This document shows positions 34,081 to 42,660 of a stretch of 64,000 nt of DNA, piece by piece. Made by a program: the position numbers and the translations under genes. The DNA is taken from the NCBI GenBank assembly GCA_902778995.1, contig CACYZW010000004.1, forward strand, positions 47,966 through 111,965. The letters run 5' to 3'. Numbering within the stretch: position 1 is the stretch's first letter; every line of letters starts with the position of its first letter. A model generated the notes under the pieces. That model did no database searches and was not told the origin of the DNA. It saw only the letters and a program-made list of their open reading frames with translations. This DNA is from an uncultured Eubacteriales bacterium. GTDB lineage: Bacteria; Bacillota; Clostridia; Christensenellales; Aristaeellaceae.

Positions 34081-36333
34081 ATGAAGAGCGGTCCAGGGAC
34101 GTTCTCGAATATCGACGGACAACGCAGGGCGTCCGAATTCATAGACAAGCTGTTTCTGGCGCTGTCTGTGGTGTATTTGATATACTGCATGAAAGGCCTG
34201 ACGATGTTCAAGCCCGTGATTCCGACTGGGTTTCAGACAAAGCTCATGCTTTTGATGGAATTGACGGTGCTGGCGAAGCTGATTCTGAGGCGACGCGGGG
34301 GTCATGAAATCTGGTTGGGACTGCTTCTGGTCGCCACCTGCGCAATGACATTTCTGAGCATGGGCAACCGAAGGATGCTGTTTTGCGCGATACTGGTCTT
34401 TGGCTTCGAGGGAATCGACCATCGCAGAATTCTCAAGACCTACTTCGTCGCCGTCGGCGGAACGCTGCTGGCCACGATCATCGCGGGGCTGGCCGGCGGC
34501 ATTCCCAACCTCGTTTACATCCGTGAGGGCATGCGCAGCTGCTGGGGCACGGCTTATCCCACGGATTTTTCAACTGCGGTTCTGTTCCTTGCGATGGCAA
34601 TGTGGATCGCGTGGCCAAAGCTGCCGAATTGGGCCATGTTGTTATTCGGCCTGATTCCGCTGGCACTCGCGCTTTTCATCACCGGCAGCCGCAACAGCCT
34701 CATGTGCAGCGTGCTGTTTGAAATGATGATAGGCTACCGGTGGTTTGAAAACAGCGTTGTTGAACGCCTCGGGAATACAAGGAAGCGTAAAATCCTTCGC
34801 AGGACGGACGCGCTGCTGATGGCAGTGCTGCCGCTGTGCATTGTGGCGTTCTTTTTGCTGGTTTTTCTGTATGCCAAAAATCCCGAGGCCATGGGGCGCG
34901 TGGATGCCCTGACGTCGGAGCGGATCAAGCTTACCGTCGAGGGATTGAAGAAGTACGGCATCACAGCCTTTGGCACAAAGATCGACATGAACGGCGGACG
35001 CGGCAGCTCTGTCTTTCCGAAGGGAGAATTTTTCTTCCTTGATAGTTCCTACGCCTATATGCTGATGTGCTATGGCTGGATCACGACGCTGGCGGTACTG
35101 GGAATATGGGAATGGATGCTGCACAAGGCGATTCGGGTCGACAACCGCCGCATGGCGATGGTGATGGCGTTGGTCGCCGTGCACAGCGTCATGGAGCACC
35201 ATTTTATCGATGTTTTCGACAATATATTGGTGGCCATGCCGCTGGCAATCCTGTCAGTCGGCGACAAGGAAGAAAAGCAGAATGAGGCGCGAAAGCACAT
35301 TGCGGCTCTGGGCGGTGTGATCGGGATATTGCTTGTACTGGGGATACTGTGCCTGCCGTGGCTGATGTCCTGCTTGCGCACGATCTATGGCGCAAAAGCA
35401 TGGCAGGGCGGCGGGGAGAACGCCTATCCGGTGCTGCTTTTGAACCTTGTGCTGGTCGCGATGGTTTCCGCGGGCGCATGGGCGGCGTACAGGCTGTTGC
35501 TCGGCGCGATGAAGCGCCGCAGGCCCGAGAGGGCTGCCGTCTGCATATTGGCGCTGTGTCTGGCCGTTGGCGTCGGCATGGGCGCGTGGGGCGGTCGGGT
35601 TATCGCAAGGGCGGCGTCTGACAATGCCGAAATGGTGGCAGCAGATGGCGACGCGCTCTCCCGGCTGTCAGAATTCGACGTCTGCGTGGACGTGATGCCG
35701 GAGATCTACCGACAGCGCTATGGCAACGTGCGCCGAACGGTGCTCGGCGGAGATGAACTGGCCAGACTCCCGGGCGCCACGGTTTTGATGGACAATCAGC
35801 CGGAGCACCGCCTGTTCCTGGACATGGGCTATAAATATGTCCAAATCTCGGACGCGCACGCGCTGTACGTCCAACAGCCGGAAGCCGTGCAGGCTCTGCA
35901 GGCCGGCGGCTATACGGTATCGGACTACTACGATACGGCGATACAGCTCGATATGGAAAAGCTAGCAGCGCAGAACAACCTCAGGCTGAAGTCCGGGGGC
36001 ATCGTGGTGGAAAAAGCAAGCAAGACCCTGACAAAGGGCAATGGCGACGACCTGTTCAGAGGCCGGTATGTCGCTGAATTCAGCCTGTTTTTGCCCAAGG
36101 GCGCCAAGGACGCGGAGGGTGAGATTTGCCTGCTGCGCGTTGGCAATGTGAATGTGGAAGAAATTGCCAGCGTCGTCGTTACCCGGGATCAGTTTGATTC
36201 GCAGGGCTTTGCGACGGTAGAGGTCCCCTTCAGCTTATTGGACGATTATATCGATGTTGATTTCCGGGTGATTCCCGGAAAGAACCGACAGGTGGGCGTG
36301 AAGGGCATTCGCTACTGGCAGACGCGGGAATGA
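34081..36333 (+). CDS. Wzy/O-antigen-ligase-like membrane protein with C-terminal extracellular domain
   Basis: A 750-residue protein. Residues about 20-430 contain roughly eleven membrane helices in the Wzy_C/O-antigen ligase style, with the large-loop segment RMGVDALTSERIKL-like region (GRVDALTSERIKLTVEGL) and the FITGSRNS segment. Two further helices follow near 440-500. Residues about 510-750 are soluble: one part resembles a substrate-handling domain (GDELARLPGATVLMDNQPEH), the last a beta-sandwich (GRYVAEFSLFLPKGAKDAEGE, then EIASVVVTRDQFD). Such proteins polymerise or ligate surface glycans. The long C-terminal extension is unusual. No other polysaccharide genes are nearby, so the substrate is open. 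Confidence 0.7.
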   Translation: MKSGPGTFSNIDGQRRASEFIDKLFLALSVVYLIYCMKGLTMFKPVIPTGFQTKLMLLMELTVLAKLILRRRGGHEIWLGLLLVATCAMTFLSMGNRRMLFCAILVFGFEGIDHRRILKTYFVAVGGTLLATIIAGLAGGIPNLVYIREGMRSCWGTAYPTDFSTAVLFLAMAMWIAWPKLPNWAMLLFGLIPLALALFITGSRNSLMCSVLFEMMIGYRWFENSVVERLGNTRKRKILRRTDALLMAVLPLCIVAFFLLVFLYAKNPEAMGRVDALTSERIKLTVEGLKKYGITAFGTKIDMNGGRGSSVFPKGEFFFLDSSYAYMLMCYGWITTLAVLGIWEWMLHKAIRVDNRRMAMVMALVAVHSVMEHHFIDVFDNILVAMPLAILSVGDKEEKQNEARKHIAALGGVIGILLVLGILCLPWLMSCLRTIYGAKAWQGGGENAYPVLLLNLVLVAMVSAGAWAAYRLLLGAMKRRRPERAAVCILALCLAVGVGMGAWGGRVIARAASDNAEMVAADGDALSRLSEFDVCVDVMPEIYRQRYGNVRRTVLGGDELARLPGATVLMDNQPEHRLFLDMGYKYVQISDAHALYVQQPEAVQALQAGGYTVSDYYDTAIQLDMEKLAAQNNLRLKSGGIVVEKASKTLTKGNGDDLFRGRYVAEFSLFLPKGAKDAEGEICLLRVGNVNVEEIASVVVTRDQFDSQGFATVEVPFSLLDDYIDVDFRVIPGKNRQVGVKGIRYWQTRE

Positions 36334-36367
36334 GGCGGCTTTCTCATACAGAAGGGAGGCGACGCCT

Positions 36368-37675
36368 GTGCTCAGGCGGACGGCGATATGGCTGCTGCTG
36401 TGCATGCTGATCGGTGTGGCGCATGCGTCGTCGCTGTGCGTGAACGCTCCCGGCGTGGTCGCGCTGACGGACAACAGGGGCGTCGAAGTCATCGAAAACG
36501 GCCGGTTTGAGGTTTTGTTCACGGTTCGGGACGGGGCGCTGTATGCTGCGGGTCGCCGCGGCGCATATCGCCTGTACGACGTCGCAGGTCGACCGCTGGG
36601 CGACGTGGAATTTTCGATGATCGACGATGTGGGCGAAGCGCTGCTGTTCCGCCAGGGCGCCTTTTACGGGGCGATGAACGCGGCGGGAGAGATTGTGATC
36701 CCAGCGCAGTGGACACAGCTGACCCCGAACGGCGCGGGCGGCTGGCTGGCGCTTGAGAGCGATCCTCTGGACGAGCAGCCGGATGAGATCGTCTGCATTG
36801 ACGCGCAGGGCGAAGCCAGGCAGACCGGCGTCTATTGTGTCGGCGGGCTGTCCCGCGTGTCCGGGGGCAGAATGCCCTATCTGGACAGCGACGGGCGCTA
36901 TGGCGCGCTGGATGAAAGCGGCGCGATTGCCGTCGAAGGGAACTGGCTGTACATGGATTCCTTTTCCAACGGCCTGGCGAAGGTCGCGGGACAGGAGGGT
37001 ATGGGCGTGATCGACAGCGGCGGGCGCGTGGTTATCGGGCCGGTCTTCCGCTGGCTTGAGCGCAGCGCCGCCATGATCGCCGCCTGGGACGGCGAGAACA
37101 TTGAAATCTATGGTCCCAGGGGCGGGCAGCGCCGCGCCAGATTGCCGGGGCGGGCGCTTGAAATCGCGCTGACGGGGGATTACCTTGCGGTGGTGTACGA
37201 CGGGCGAACCTGCCTGTACAATGCCTATGGCAGGCTGCTGCGGCAATCCCAGGGAGCGGTGAGCTATGCGCCGGGTACCCGTGGCCAGCTCATCGCCTCC
37301 GACGGCTCTTGGGGCGAAAAATGCCAGCAGCTGGTCAACCCGGACGGATCGAAGGCCTCCGGCATGTTCCAGCAGCTGCTTCCGCTGTGCGCCGAACGCT
37401 ATGCCTTTCTGGAAATGAAGGGCGAGGACTATGAGAGCGAGGTCCTGGGGACGGTCCAAACGGCCTGGGATTACGCGGGCTGCCGTTACGGGCTGATGGA
37501 TGGCAGGGGCAGAATACTGATTTCCGCCAAATACCGGGAAATACGCGCCCTGAGCAGCGACAGACTGCTGTTGATCGGGGACGACAGGACGCAGATCGCC
37601 GACAGAAACGGCGTCGTCATGAAGACGTGGATCACGCCTGAAACGACAGAATCCAGCCGCGAAGCAGCCGAATAA
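36368..37675 (+). CDS. Secreted WG-repeat protein
   Basis: A 435-residue protein with a signal peptide (LLLCMLIGVAHASS) and several WG-type beta repeats: YGALDESGAIAVEGNW, GMGVIDSGGRVVIGPVF, YGLMDGRGRILISAKY. The repeats form a propeller-like surface of unknown partner. The GTG at 36368 follows GGGAGG, 34 bp after the Wzy-like gene, so the two are probably co-transcribed and may work together at the envelope. Its last 44 bases overlap the convergent carboxypeptidase gene. Confidence 0.85.
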   Translation: MLRRTAIWLLLCMLIGVAHASSLCVNAPGVVALTDNRGVEVIENGRFEVLFTVRDGALYAAGRRGAYRLYDVAGRPLGDVEFSMIDDVGEALLFRQGAFYGAMNAAGEIVIPAQWTQLTPNGAGGWLALESDPLDEQPDEIVCIDAQGEARQTGVYCVGGLSRVSGGRMPYLDSDGRYGALDESGAIAVEGNWLYMDSFSNGLAKVAGQEGMGVIDSGGRVVIGPVFRWLERSAAMIAAWDGENIEIYGPRGGQRRARLPGRALEIALTGDYLAVVYDGRTCLYNAYGRLLRQSQGAVSYAPGTRGQLIASDGSWGEKCQQLVNPDGSKASGMFQQLLPLCAERYAFLEMKGEDYESEVLGTVQTAWDYAGCRYGLMDGRGRILISAKYREIRALSSDRLLLIGDDRTQIADRNGVVMKTWITPETTESSREAAE

Positions 37676-38753
37676 TCGACGCGCGCAGGTCGCGCCGGGG
37701 GACATCCGACGCGGCGATGAGCCTGCATTCGGCGAGCGCCTGGCCGTCGACGATCAACAGCGCCGTGCCGACGGGCTGACCGGCGCGCACAGGCGCTTCG
37801 ATCTGCTTTGGCAGGCGGCGTGCAACCGTGACGGATTGGCCGATGGGCACCGCCGTGCGGAGGGGCGCGTCCGCGACGATGTCGACAGACTTGCTCACGC
37901 CGCCCGTGACGGGAACGGTATCGATGCGCTGGCCCCGCTGCAGGGCGACCTCCGAGCGGAAGTTTTCAAACCCGTAATCCAGCATGGCGGCGGCGGTGTC
38001 AAACCAGGTGGGGCAGTTCAGAACCGCGCCGATCAACGAAAGGCTGTCCCGCTCGGCGCTGAATACCAGGCATCGCCCCGCCTTGCCGGTGTATCCCGTC
38101 TTGCCGCCGGTGGCCCCCGAATAGGTCTTTAGAAGCCGGTTTTTGTTCTCCAGAACGCGGCTGTAGGTGTTGCCGACCCAGGGGATGATCTTGCGCCGGG
38201 TTCCCGTGATTTTGCGAAAGGCCTCGTTTTTCATGGCCTCCCGCATGACCAGCGCCAGACCCAGGGCGGAAATGCCGTGTCCCTCGGCGTCCAGACCGTG
38301 GGGATTGACGAAATGGGCGTTCGCGCCCAGCGCCTCGGCTTTGGCGTTCATCATGTCGGCAAAGGCAGGCACGCTGCCCGCGACGTGCTCCGCCACCGCC
38401 ACCGCCGCGTCATTGCCGCTGCGCAGCATCAGGCCGTAGAGCATGTGCTCCATGGAGAGCGTTTCGCCCCTGGACAGATACAGCGATGTCCCCGGCACCC
38501 CGGCGGCATTTTTGCCGGCGGTGACCATCTCGTCCAGCCCGGCGTTTTCAAGGGCCAGCAGCGTGGTCATCACCTTTGTGGTGGAGGCCATGGGCAGGCG
38601 CTTGTCCGCGTTCTGGGCAAACAATACCCTGCCGGAATCCGCGTCTATCAGCACCGCGCCCTTCGCGGCCACGCGAAAGGGCTCGGAGGCGGATGCGGCG
38701 GGGACATGCCCGCACGCCGCAAACAGCAAAATAACAGCGATCCATCGTCTCAT
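37632..38753 (-). CDS. D-alanyl-D-alanine carboxypeptidase (PBP5/DacF family)
   Basis: A 373-residue exported penicillin-binding protein. A signal peptide of about 23 residues precedes the peptidase S11 domain with the active-site tetrad STTK (57-60), SGN (112-114) and KTG (218-220). A C-terminal beta domain (about 275-340) and an amphipathic terminal helix (IIRLLRGWILSF) match the membrane-anchored class. It trims the terminal D-Ala of peptidoglycan stem peptides; DacF-type members also act in spore cortex formation. Convergent overlap with the WG-repeat gene. Confidence 0.93.
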   Translation of the reverse strand: MRRWIAVILLFAACGHVPAASASEPFRVAAKGAVLIDADSGRVLFAQNADKRLPMASTTKVMTTLLALENAGLDEMVTAGKNAAGVPGTSLYLSRGETLSMEHMLYGLMLRSGNDAAVAVAEHVAGSVPAFADMMNAKAEALGANAHFVNPHGLDAEGHGISALGLALVMREAMKNEAFRKITGTRRKIIPWVGNTYSRVLENKNRLLKTYSGATGGKTGYTGKAGRCLVFSAERDSLSLIGAVLNCPTWFDTAAAMLDYGFENFRSEVALQRGQRIDTVPVTGGVSKSVDIVADAPLRTAVPIGQSVTVARRLPKQIEAPVRAGQPVGTALLIVDGQALAECRLIAASDVPRRDLRASIIRLLRGWILSFQA

Positions 38754-38871
38754 GGCACAGCCTCCGAATACGACAAACGCGCCCTGTCCAATTGCATTGG
38801 TAAGGGGCGCGAATGCTTCTCTTCAAGGATATGCGCTGAGCGCGATCATGTTGACCGCTTCGACGCGGTTT

Positions 38872-39360
38872 TTATTTTTCCTTCAGCAGCGCGGCGCAAC
38901 CGGCGGAATAGCCGGAGGCCAGTATGGCGAAATCCAGCGCCGATTGGGGCGGCGCGACGGCGTTTCCCTCGCCGCACACGGACTTTATCACCTGGCCGAA
39001 GCGCAGGCAGAAGACATCGTACAGCGCTTCCACGCTCTGACCGTCATCGACGCTCAACAGCTTGCGGATGTCCTCCATGCTGCACGTCTGCTTCAGCGCG
39101 ACGATCATCGTCAAAAGCGCGATCTGCTCCCGGCTGTATTTCTTGCCGGCAGGCCTGGGGATCAACCTGCTCTTGACATAGTTGTTGATCATCGACGGGG
39201 ACAGATAGCTGTGTATATCCTTGCCGTAGAGGGGTTCATAGATGCGGGCGATGAAGGTTACCACCTGATCCATATACAGCCCAAGGTCCGGGATCTGTTC
39301 CCAGGCCACGGACCGGTACTGTTGGATCGGGCTGAGTATATTCTGGATGTCGCTGTTCAT
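38872..39360 (-). CDS. DUF1836-domain protein
   Basis: A 162-residue protein. LSPSMINNYVKSRLIPRPAGKKYSREQIALL (about 55-85) is the MerR-like winged helix typical of DUF1836, followed by a helical effector region. These Firmicute proteins are presumed small transcription regulators, target unknown. It follows the RqcH gene by 21 bp on the same strand and is likely co-transcribed with it. Confidence 0.82.
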   Translation of the reverse strand: MNSDIQNILSPIQQYRSVAWEQIPDLGLYMDQVVTFIARIYEPLYGKDIHSYLSPSMINNYVKSRLIPRPAGKKYSREQIALLTMIVALKQTCSMEDIRKLLSVDDGQSVEALYDVFCLRFGQVIKSVCGEGNAVAPPQSALDFAILASGYSAGCAALLKEK

Positions 39361-39381
39361 GGAGTAACCTCCTGCAGAGAA

Positions 39382-41106
39382 TCAGAGCGCGTTCGTTTCT
39401 TCCGCGGGCTGTACGTACAGCGTATGCTGGTTGGTGTAGATCACAAAGCCGGGCTTTGCGCCGCCGGGCTTCCTGACGAAGCGCCTGAGCGTGTAATCCA
39501 CCGGCACGCGGGAGCTGGTGCGGCCCTTGGAATACAGCGCGGCCAGACGCGCGGCGTAGGCGATGGTGGCCTCGTCGGGGTCCTCGCCGACGATGATGAC
39601 GTGGGAGCCGGGCATGTCCTTGGCGTGCAGCCATACCTCGTTGGGCTGAGCCGTGCCGGTCAGCTTGTCGTTTTGAAGGTTGTTCTTACCCACCAGGATC
39701 ACGCGGCCAGAGGGGGCCGTGAAGCGCATGGGCTTGGATGGGGGAAGCTGCTTTAACTGCCTGCGGTTGCGGTTGGGACGGACGTAGCCGAAGCGCTCCA
39801 GCTCCTGCCGCAGCTCGGAGAGCTCGGACTCCTCCTGGCATTTTTCCAGATTGTCCAGCTGCCCCTCCAGATAGTTCAGCTCGGCGCTGGTTTTTTCGAT
39901 CTGCTCCGCGGCCAGGGTCTGGGCGCTGCGCGCCTTCTGATACAGCTTGAAGTAGCGCTGGGCGTTCTGCCCGGGGGACAGCTTCTCGTCCAGCTCCACC
40001 GTCAGCATGGGCATGCCTTCCTCATAATAGTTCGGCACGTCCACCCGCTTCATGCCCTTTTGCGCAAGGTGCAGATTGGCGGTCAGAAGCTCGCCCTTCA
40101 AGCGGTATTCCTCCATGCGCTGGCTTCCCAGAAGGGCTTCGTTTTGCAGCGCCAGCTTGCGTTCGCAGCGCTCCACGTTCTTTTTCAGCGCCCGGTGCAG
40201 CGCCGCGCTCTTCTGCCTGATGCGCTCGGCCATGTCCCGGCCACGATAGAAGGCGTCCAGCGCTTCGCTGATCGTGGGGTAGGGCTCGGCGCGCATATGC
40301 GCACGGCTGGCGTAGGCAAAGGCCACCGCGTCCACAGGCGCGCCGTCGTCCGTAAAGAGTATGGACGGGGCGATCTGCCCGGGAATCGCGGCGAGGTTAT
40401 CCGATACGCTCCGGCAGGCGGCGCGCAGGTCGATCTCGTCGGAGTGGGCGTCCTCGCTGCCTGTGGCTCGGAAGGCCAGTTCCCGGGCCGTCTGGGTGGA
40501 CATGCCGCTGACGCACTGGGCGATCAGGCGGTACAGCGGGCCGTTCATGCCCGCCATGGCCGCGTAGAGCGTATCCGCCGACACGCTGTCGTAGGGCAGC
40601 TTGCCGTGGGCGGGGGGCAGCTCATAGCGCAGGCCCGGCAGCACCTCGCGCACAGAGGAGATGGCTTCGTTGACCCGCCGGGCGCTGTCGATGATGCGGC
40701 CGTCTCCGCCGACGAATATGATGTTGGAATGCTTGCCCATGAATTCGCATATGATGCGCTTTTTCGCGGCGTCGCCCAGCTCGTCGAAGTGTTCGATTTC
40801 GATTTCCAGGATCCTGTCGCATTCCAGGGCCCGTATGCCGCTGACGCGGCCGCCGGTGATGTGCTTGCGCATCAGCATGCAAAGCGCCGGGGGCTCCAGC
40901 GGATTGTTCTTGCGGGTGGTGGTCAGGTGCGCGCGGGCGCAGTTGGCCGTCGCGGACAGCAAGAGCTGGCGGTTTTCGCCGCCGCTGCGGATGGTAAGTA
41001 TGATCTCGTCCCGCTCGGGCTGTATGATCTTGTTTACGCGACCGCCGGTCAGCGCCCGATCCAATTCCCGGGCGATCAGGCCGAGGGTCAGTCCGTCAAA
41101 GGGCAT
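39382..41106 (-). CDS. rqcH: Ribosome quality-control protein RqcH (NEMF/FbpA family)
   Basis: A 574-residue protein. The NFACT-N domain starts MPFDGLTLGLIARELDRAL; a helix-hairpin and long coiled coil occupy the middle (about 290-440); the NFACT-R domain begins near 475 (GRVILVGKNNLQNDKLTG) and continues DMPGSHVIIVGEDPDEATI. RqcH recruits tRNA-Ala to obstructed 50S subunits and adds alanine tails that mark stalled chains. It complements the SmpB/tmRNA route also present here. Older annotations call it fibronectin-binding protein. Confidence 0.93.
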   Translation of the reverse strand: MPFDGLTLGLIARELDRALTGGRVNKIIQPERDEIILTIRSGGENRQLLLSATANCARAHLTTTRKNNPLEPPALCMLMRKHITGGRVSGIRALECDRILEIEIEHFDELGDAAKKRIICEFMGKHSNIIFVGGDGRIIDSARRVNEAISSVREVLPGLRYELPPAHGKLPYDSVSADTLYAAMAGMNGPLYRLIAQCVSGMSTQTARELAFRATGSEDAHSDEIDLRAACRSVSDNLAAIPGQIAPSILFTDDGAPVDAVAFAYASRAHMRAEPYPTISEALDAFYRGRDMAERIRQKSAALHRALKKNVERCERKLALQNEALLGSQRMEEYRLKGELLTANLHLAQKGMKRVDVPNYYEEGMPMLTVELDEKLSPGQNAQRYFKLYQKARSAQTLAAEQIEKTSAELNYLEGQLDNLEKCQEESELSELRQELERFGYVRPNRNRRQLKQLPPSKPMRFTAPSGRVILVGKNNLQNDKLTGTAQPNEVWLHAKDMPGSHVIIVGEDPDEATIAYAARLAALYSKGRTSSRVPVDYTLRRFVRKPGGAKPGFVIYTNQHTLYVQPAEETNAL

Positions 41107-41437
41107 GGCTGTTCCTCCGAATCGTATCTTCTTTGTTTAGAACATTATAAACCATTTCCACGGATTGCGCAACCGCCGCGCGTGTGATAAAATATTAAGG
41201 AGATCCCGCACAATCGAGTCGCACAGTAACGAGATGAATTTTCGTCGATTGCTGTCTGCTGATTTCTTGACTTGCCGCCAGGCTGCGGCATGCGCGATGC
41301 TCTCAGGGTTGCCTCGCTGCAATCGGGACGGCGCTTCCTTCGGCCCTGCCGGGAAGCCGTTGCCTGTGCAGGAACGCATACCTCCCGTCGGACCGGAATA
41401 GATTGAATCGAAACGGACGACGCAAGGAGGGTTCCAG
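41107..41437. other. Intergenic stretch holding a partial MITE-like repeat
   Basis: No gene is visible. From 41196 the sequence matches the left end and core of repeat family A. After about 41290 it is hairpin-prone GC-rich sequence (CGGCGCTTCCTTCGGCCCTGCCGGG) leading to a strong AAGGAGGG site for the GerMN gene. Confidence 0.6.
41196..41290. repeat. Repeat family A, truncated copy A1
   Basis: Starts TAAGGAGATCCCGCACAAT, continues CGAGTCGCACAGTAACGAGAT and contains the shared core TGTCTGCTGATTTCTTGACT. The right terminal repeat is missing. The outer part matches the reverse complement of copy A4, while the core is in the opposite orientation. Confidence 0.7.
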
Positions 41438-42631
41438 ATGAAATTTTCGGGAAATCAGCGCAGGGTTTACCTGCTCGCGCTGTCGCTGCTGGTCATTGCC
41501 GTGGCGCTGGCGAGCACATGGTCGCTGTGGGGGAAGCCTGCGGCAGATAATGAGACGCCACAGAATGCGCCGCAAGCCTCGCAGGGTTTGCAGGCCTCGC
41601 AGGAATCGGAGCCCTCGCAGGGTTCGCAGCCCTCGCAGGGTTCGCAGCCCTCGCAGGGTTCGGGTTCCGATCCTGCCGCAGCGCCGGAGGACTCTGCGGC
41701 GTCGGCGGACAGTCAGAATGCCCCGGGCGGGGAAGGGGATTCCAGGGTTTCCACCATCGTCTACTATCAGGACAACTACGGCTATCTGGTGCCGGTGATG
41801 TGCTCCGTGCCCATGGAGGACGGCATCGCCAAGGCGACGCTGAACATGATGGTTCAGAGCGTGGGCAACGACATGCAGGCGGCCCGCCTGGGGCTGCGCA
41901 CGGTGCTGCCCGAGAACACGAAGATCGACCTGGACATCTCCAGGGGGCTGGCCCGCATCGACCTGAGCAAGGAGGTCCTGGACATGGCGGATGCCGCGGC
42001 GGAGAGCAACATGGTCAACGCCGTGGTGCAGACGCTGACGGAATTTGACAGCGTGGACAGGGTGGAATTCCTGATCGACGGGCAGAAGCGGGAGAAGCTG
42101 ACCCACGGTACCTCCGTGGCCGGGGAGTTTACCCGGGGCGACATCAACCTGGAGAGCGTCGAGCCCACCATGAGCGAGGTCTCCGTCAAGCCCGTCACGC
42201 TGTATTTCCCCGGCGATTCCGGCGCGGTGATCGTGCCCGTGACGCGTATGGTCCATTCCACGCCGGATGTGAATACCGCTGTGCTGGAGCTGGCGAAGGG
42301 CCCGAGCAACGCCGATATGCTGGAAAGCGTGGTGCCTGCCGGATGCGGCCTGATCGACGTGACGGTCGAGAACGGGGTGGCCCGGCTGAACTTCACCTCC
42401 GAATTTGTCAATCTGGTGCAGAATTCCGACGGCGGACGCATGGCGCTGAAGGCCCTGGTGCTGACCTGTACCCAGTTTGATGGCGTGGATTCGGTGGAAA
42501 TCTACGTGGACGGGAAGAAGTATGACGCCACGGAGGGCGAGCTGGGCGTTCCGACCTTTATGAACGTGGCCGATTCCATCGTATACGACTATATTCAGAC
42601 CCAGTCCGCGATGCTGTTTGACTTTGAATAA
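41438..42631 (+). CDS. Secreted/membrane-anchored GerMN-domain protein
   Basis: A 397-residue protein with an N-terminal signal-anchor (VYLLALSLLVIAVALAS), a low-complexity Ser-Gln-Pro linker (about 45-75, repeats of PSQGSQ) and two GerMN domains (about 105-225 and 245-385). The second reads ALVLTCTQFDGVDSVEIYVD; the first has VVQTLTEFDSVDRVEFLIDG. GerMN occurs in GerM and LpqB-like proteins and is linked to spore germination and envelope function. It lies 30 bp before the RNase PH fusion gene, a typical neighbour of GerM in Firmicutes. Confidence 0.88.
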   Translation: MKFSGNQRRVYLLALSLLVIAVALASTWSLWGKPAADNETPQNAPQASQGLQASQESEPSQGSQPSQGSQPSQGSGSDPAAAPEDSAASADSQNAPGGEGDSRVSTIVYYQDNYGYLVPVMCSVPMEDGIAKATLNMMVQSVGNDMQAARLGLRTVLPENTKIDLDISRGLARIDLSKEVLDMADAAAESNMVNAVVQTLTEFDSVDRVEFLIDGQKREKLTHGTSVAGEFTRGDINLESVEPTMSEVSVKPVTLYFPGDSGAVIVPVTRMVHSTPDVNTAVLELAKGPSNADMLESVVPAGCGLIDVTVENGVARLNFTSEFVNLVQNSDGGRMALKALVLTCTQFDGVDSVEIYVDGKKYDATEGELGVPTFMNVADSIVYDYIQTQSAMLFDFE

Positions 42632-42660
42632 AACCACATCTACAGGAGGATAACGAATAC

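Noticed and set aside
41585-41665. Regular CTCGCAGGGTTCG-type repeats as a possible CRISPR array
   Set aside because: They are in frame within the GerMN gene and encode the Ser-Gln-Pro linker; there are no spacers or cas genes.
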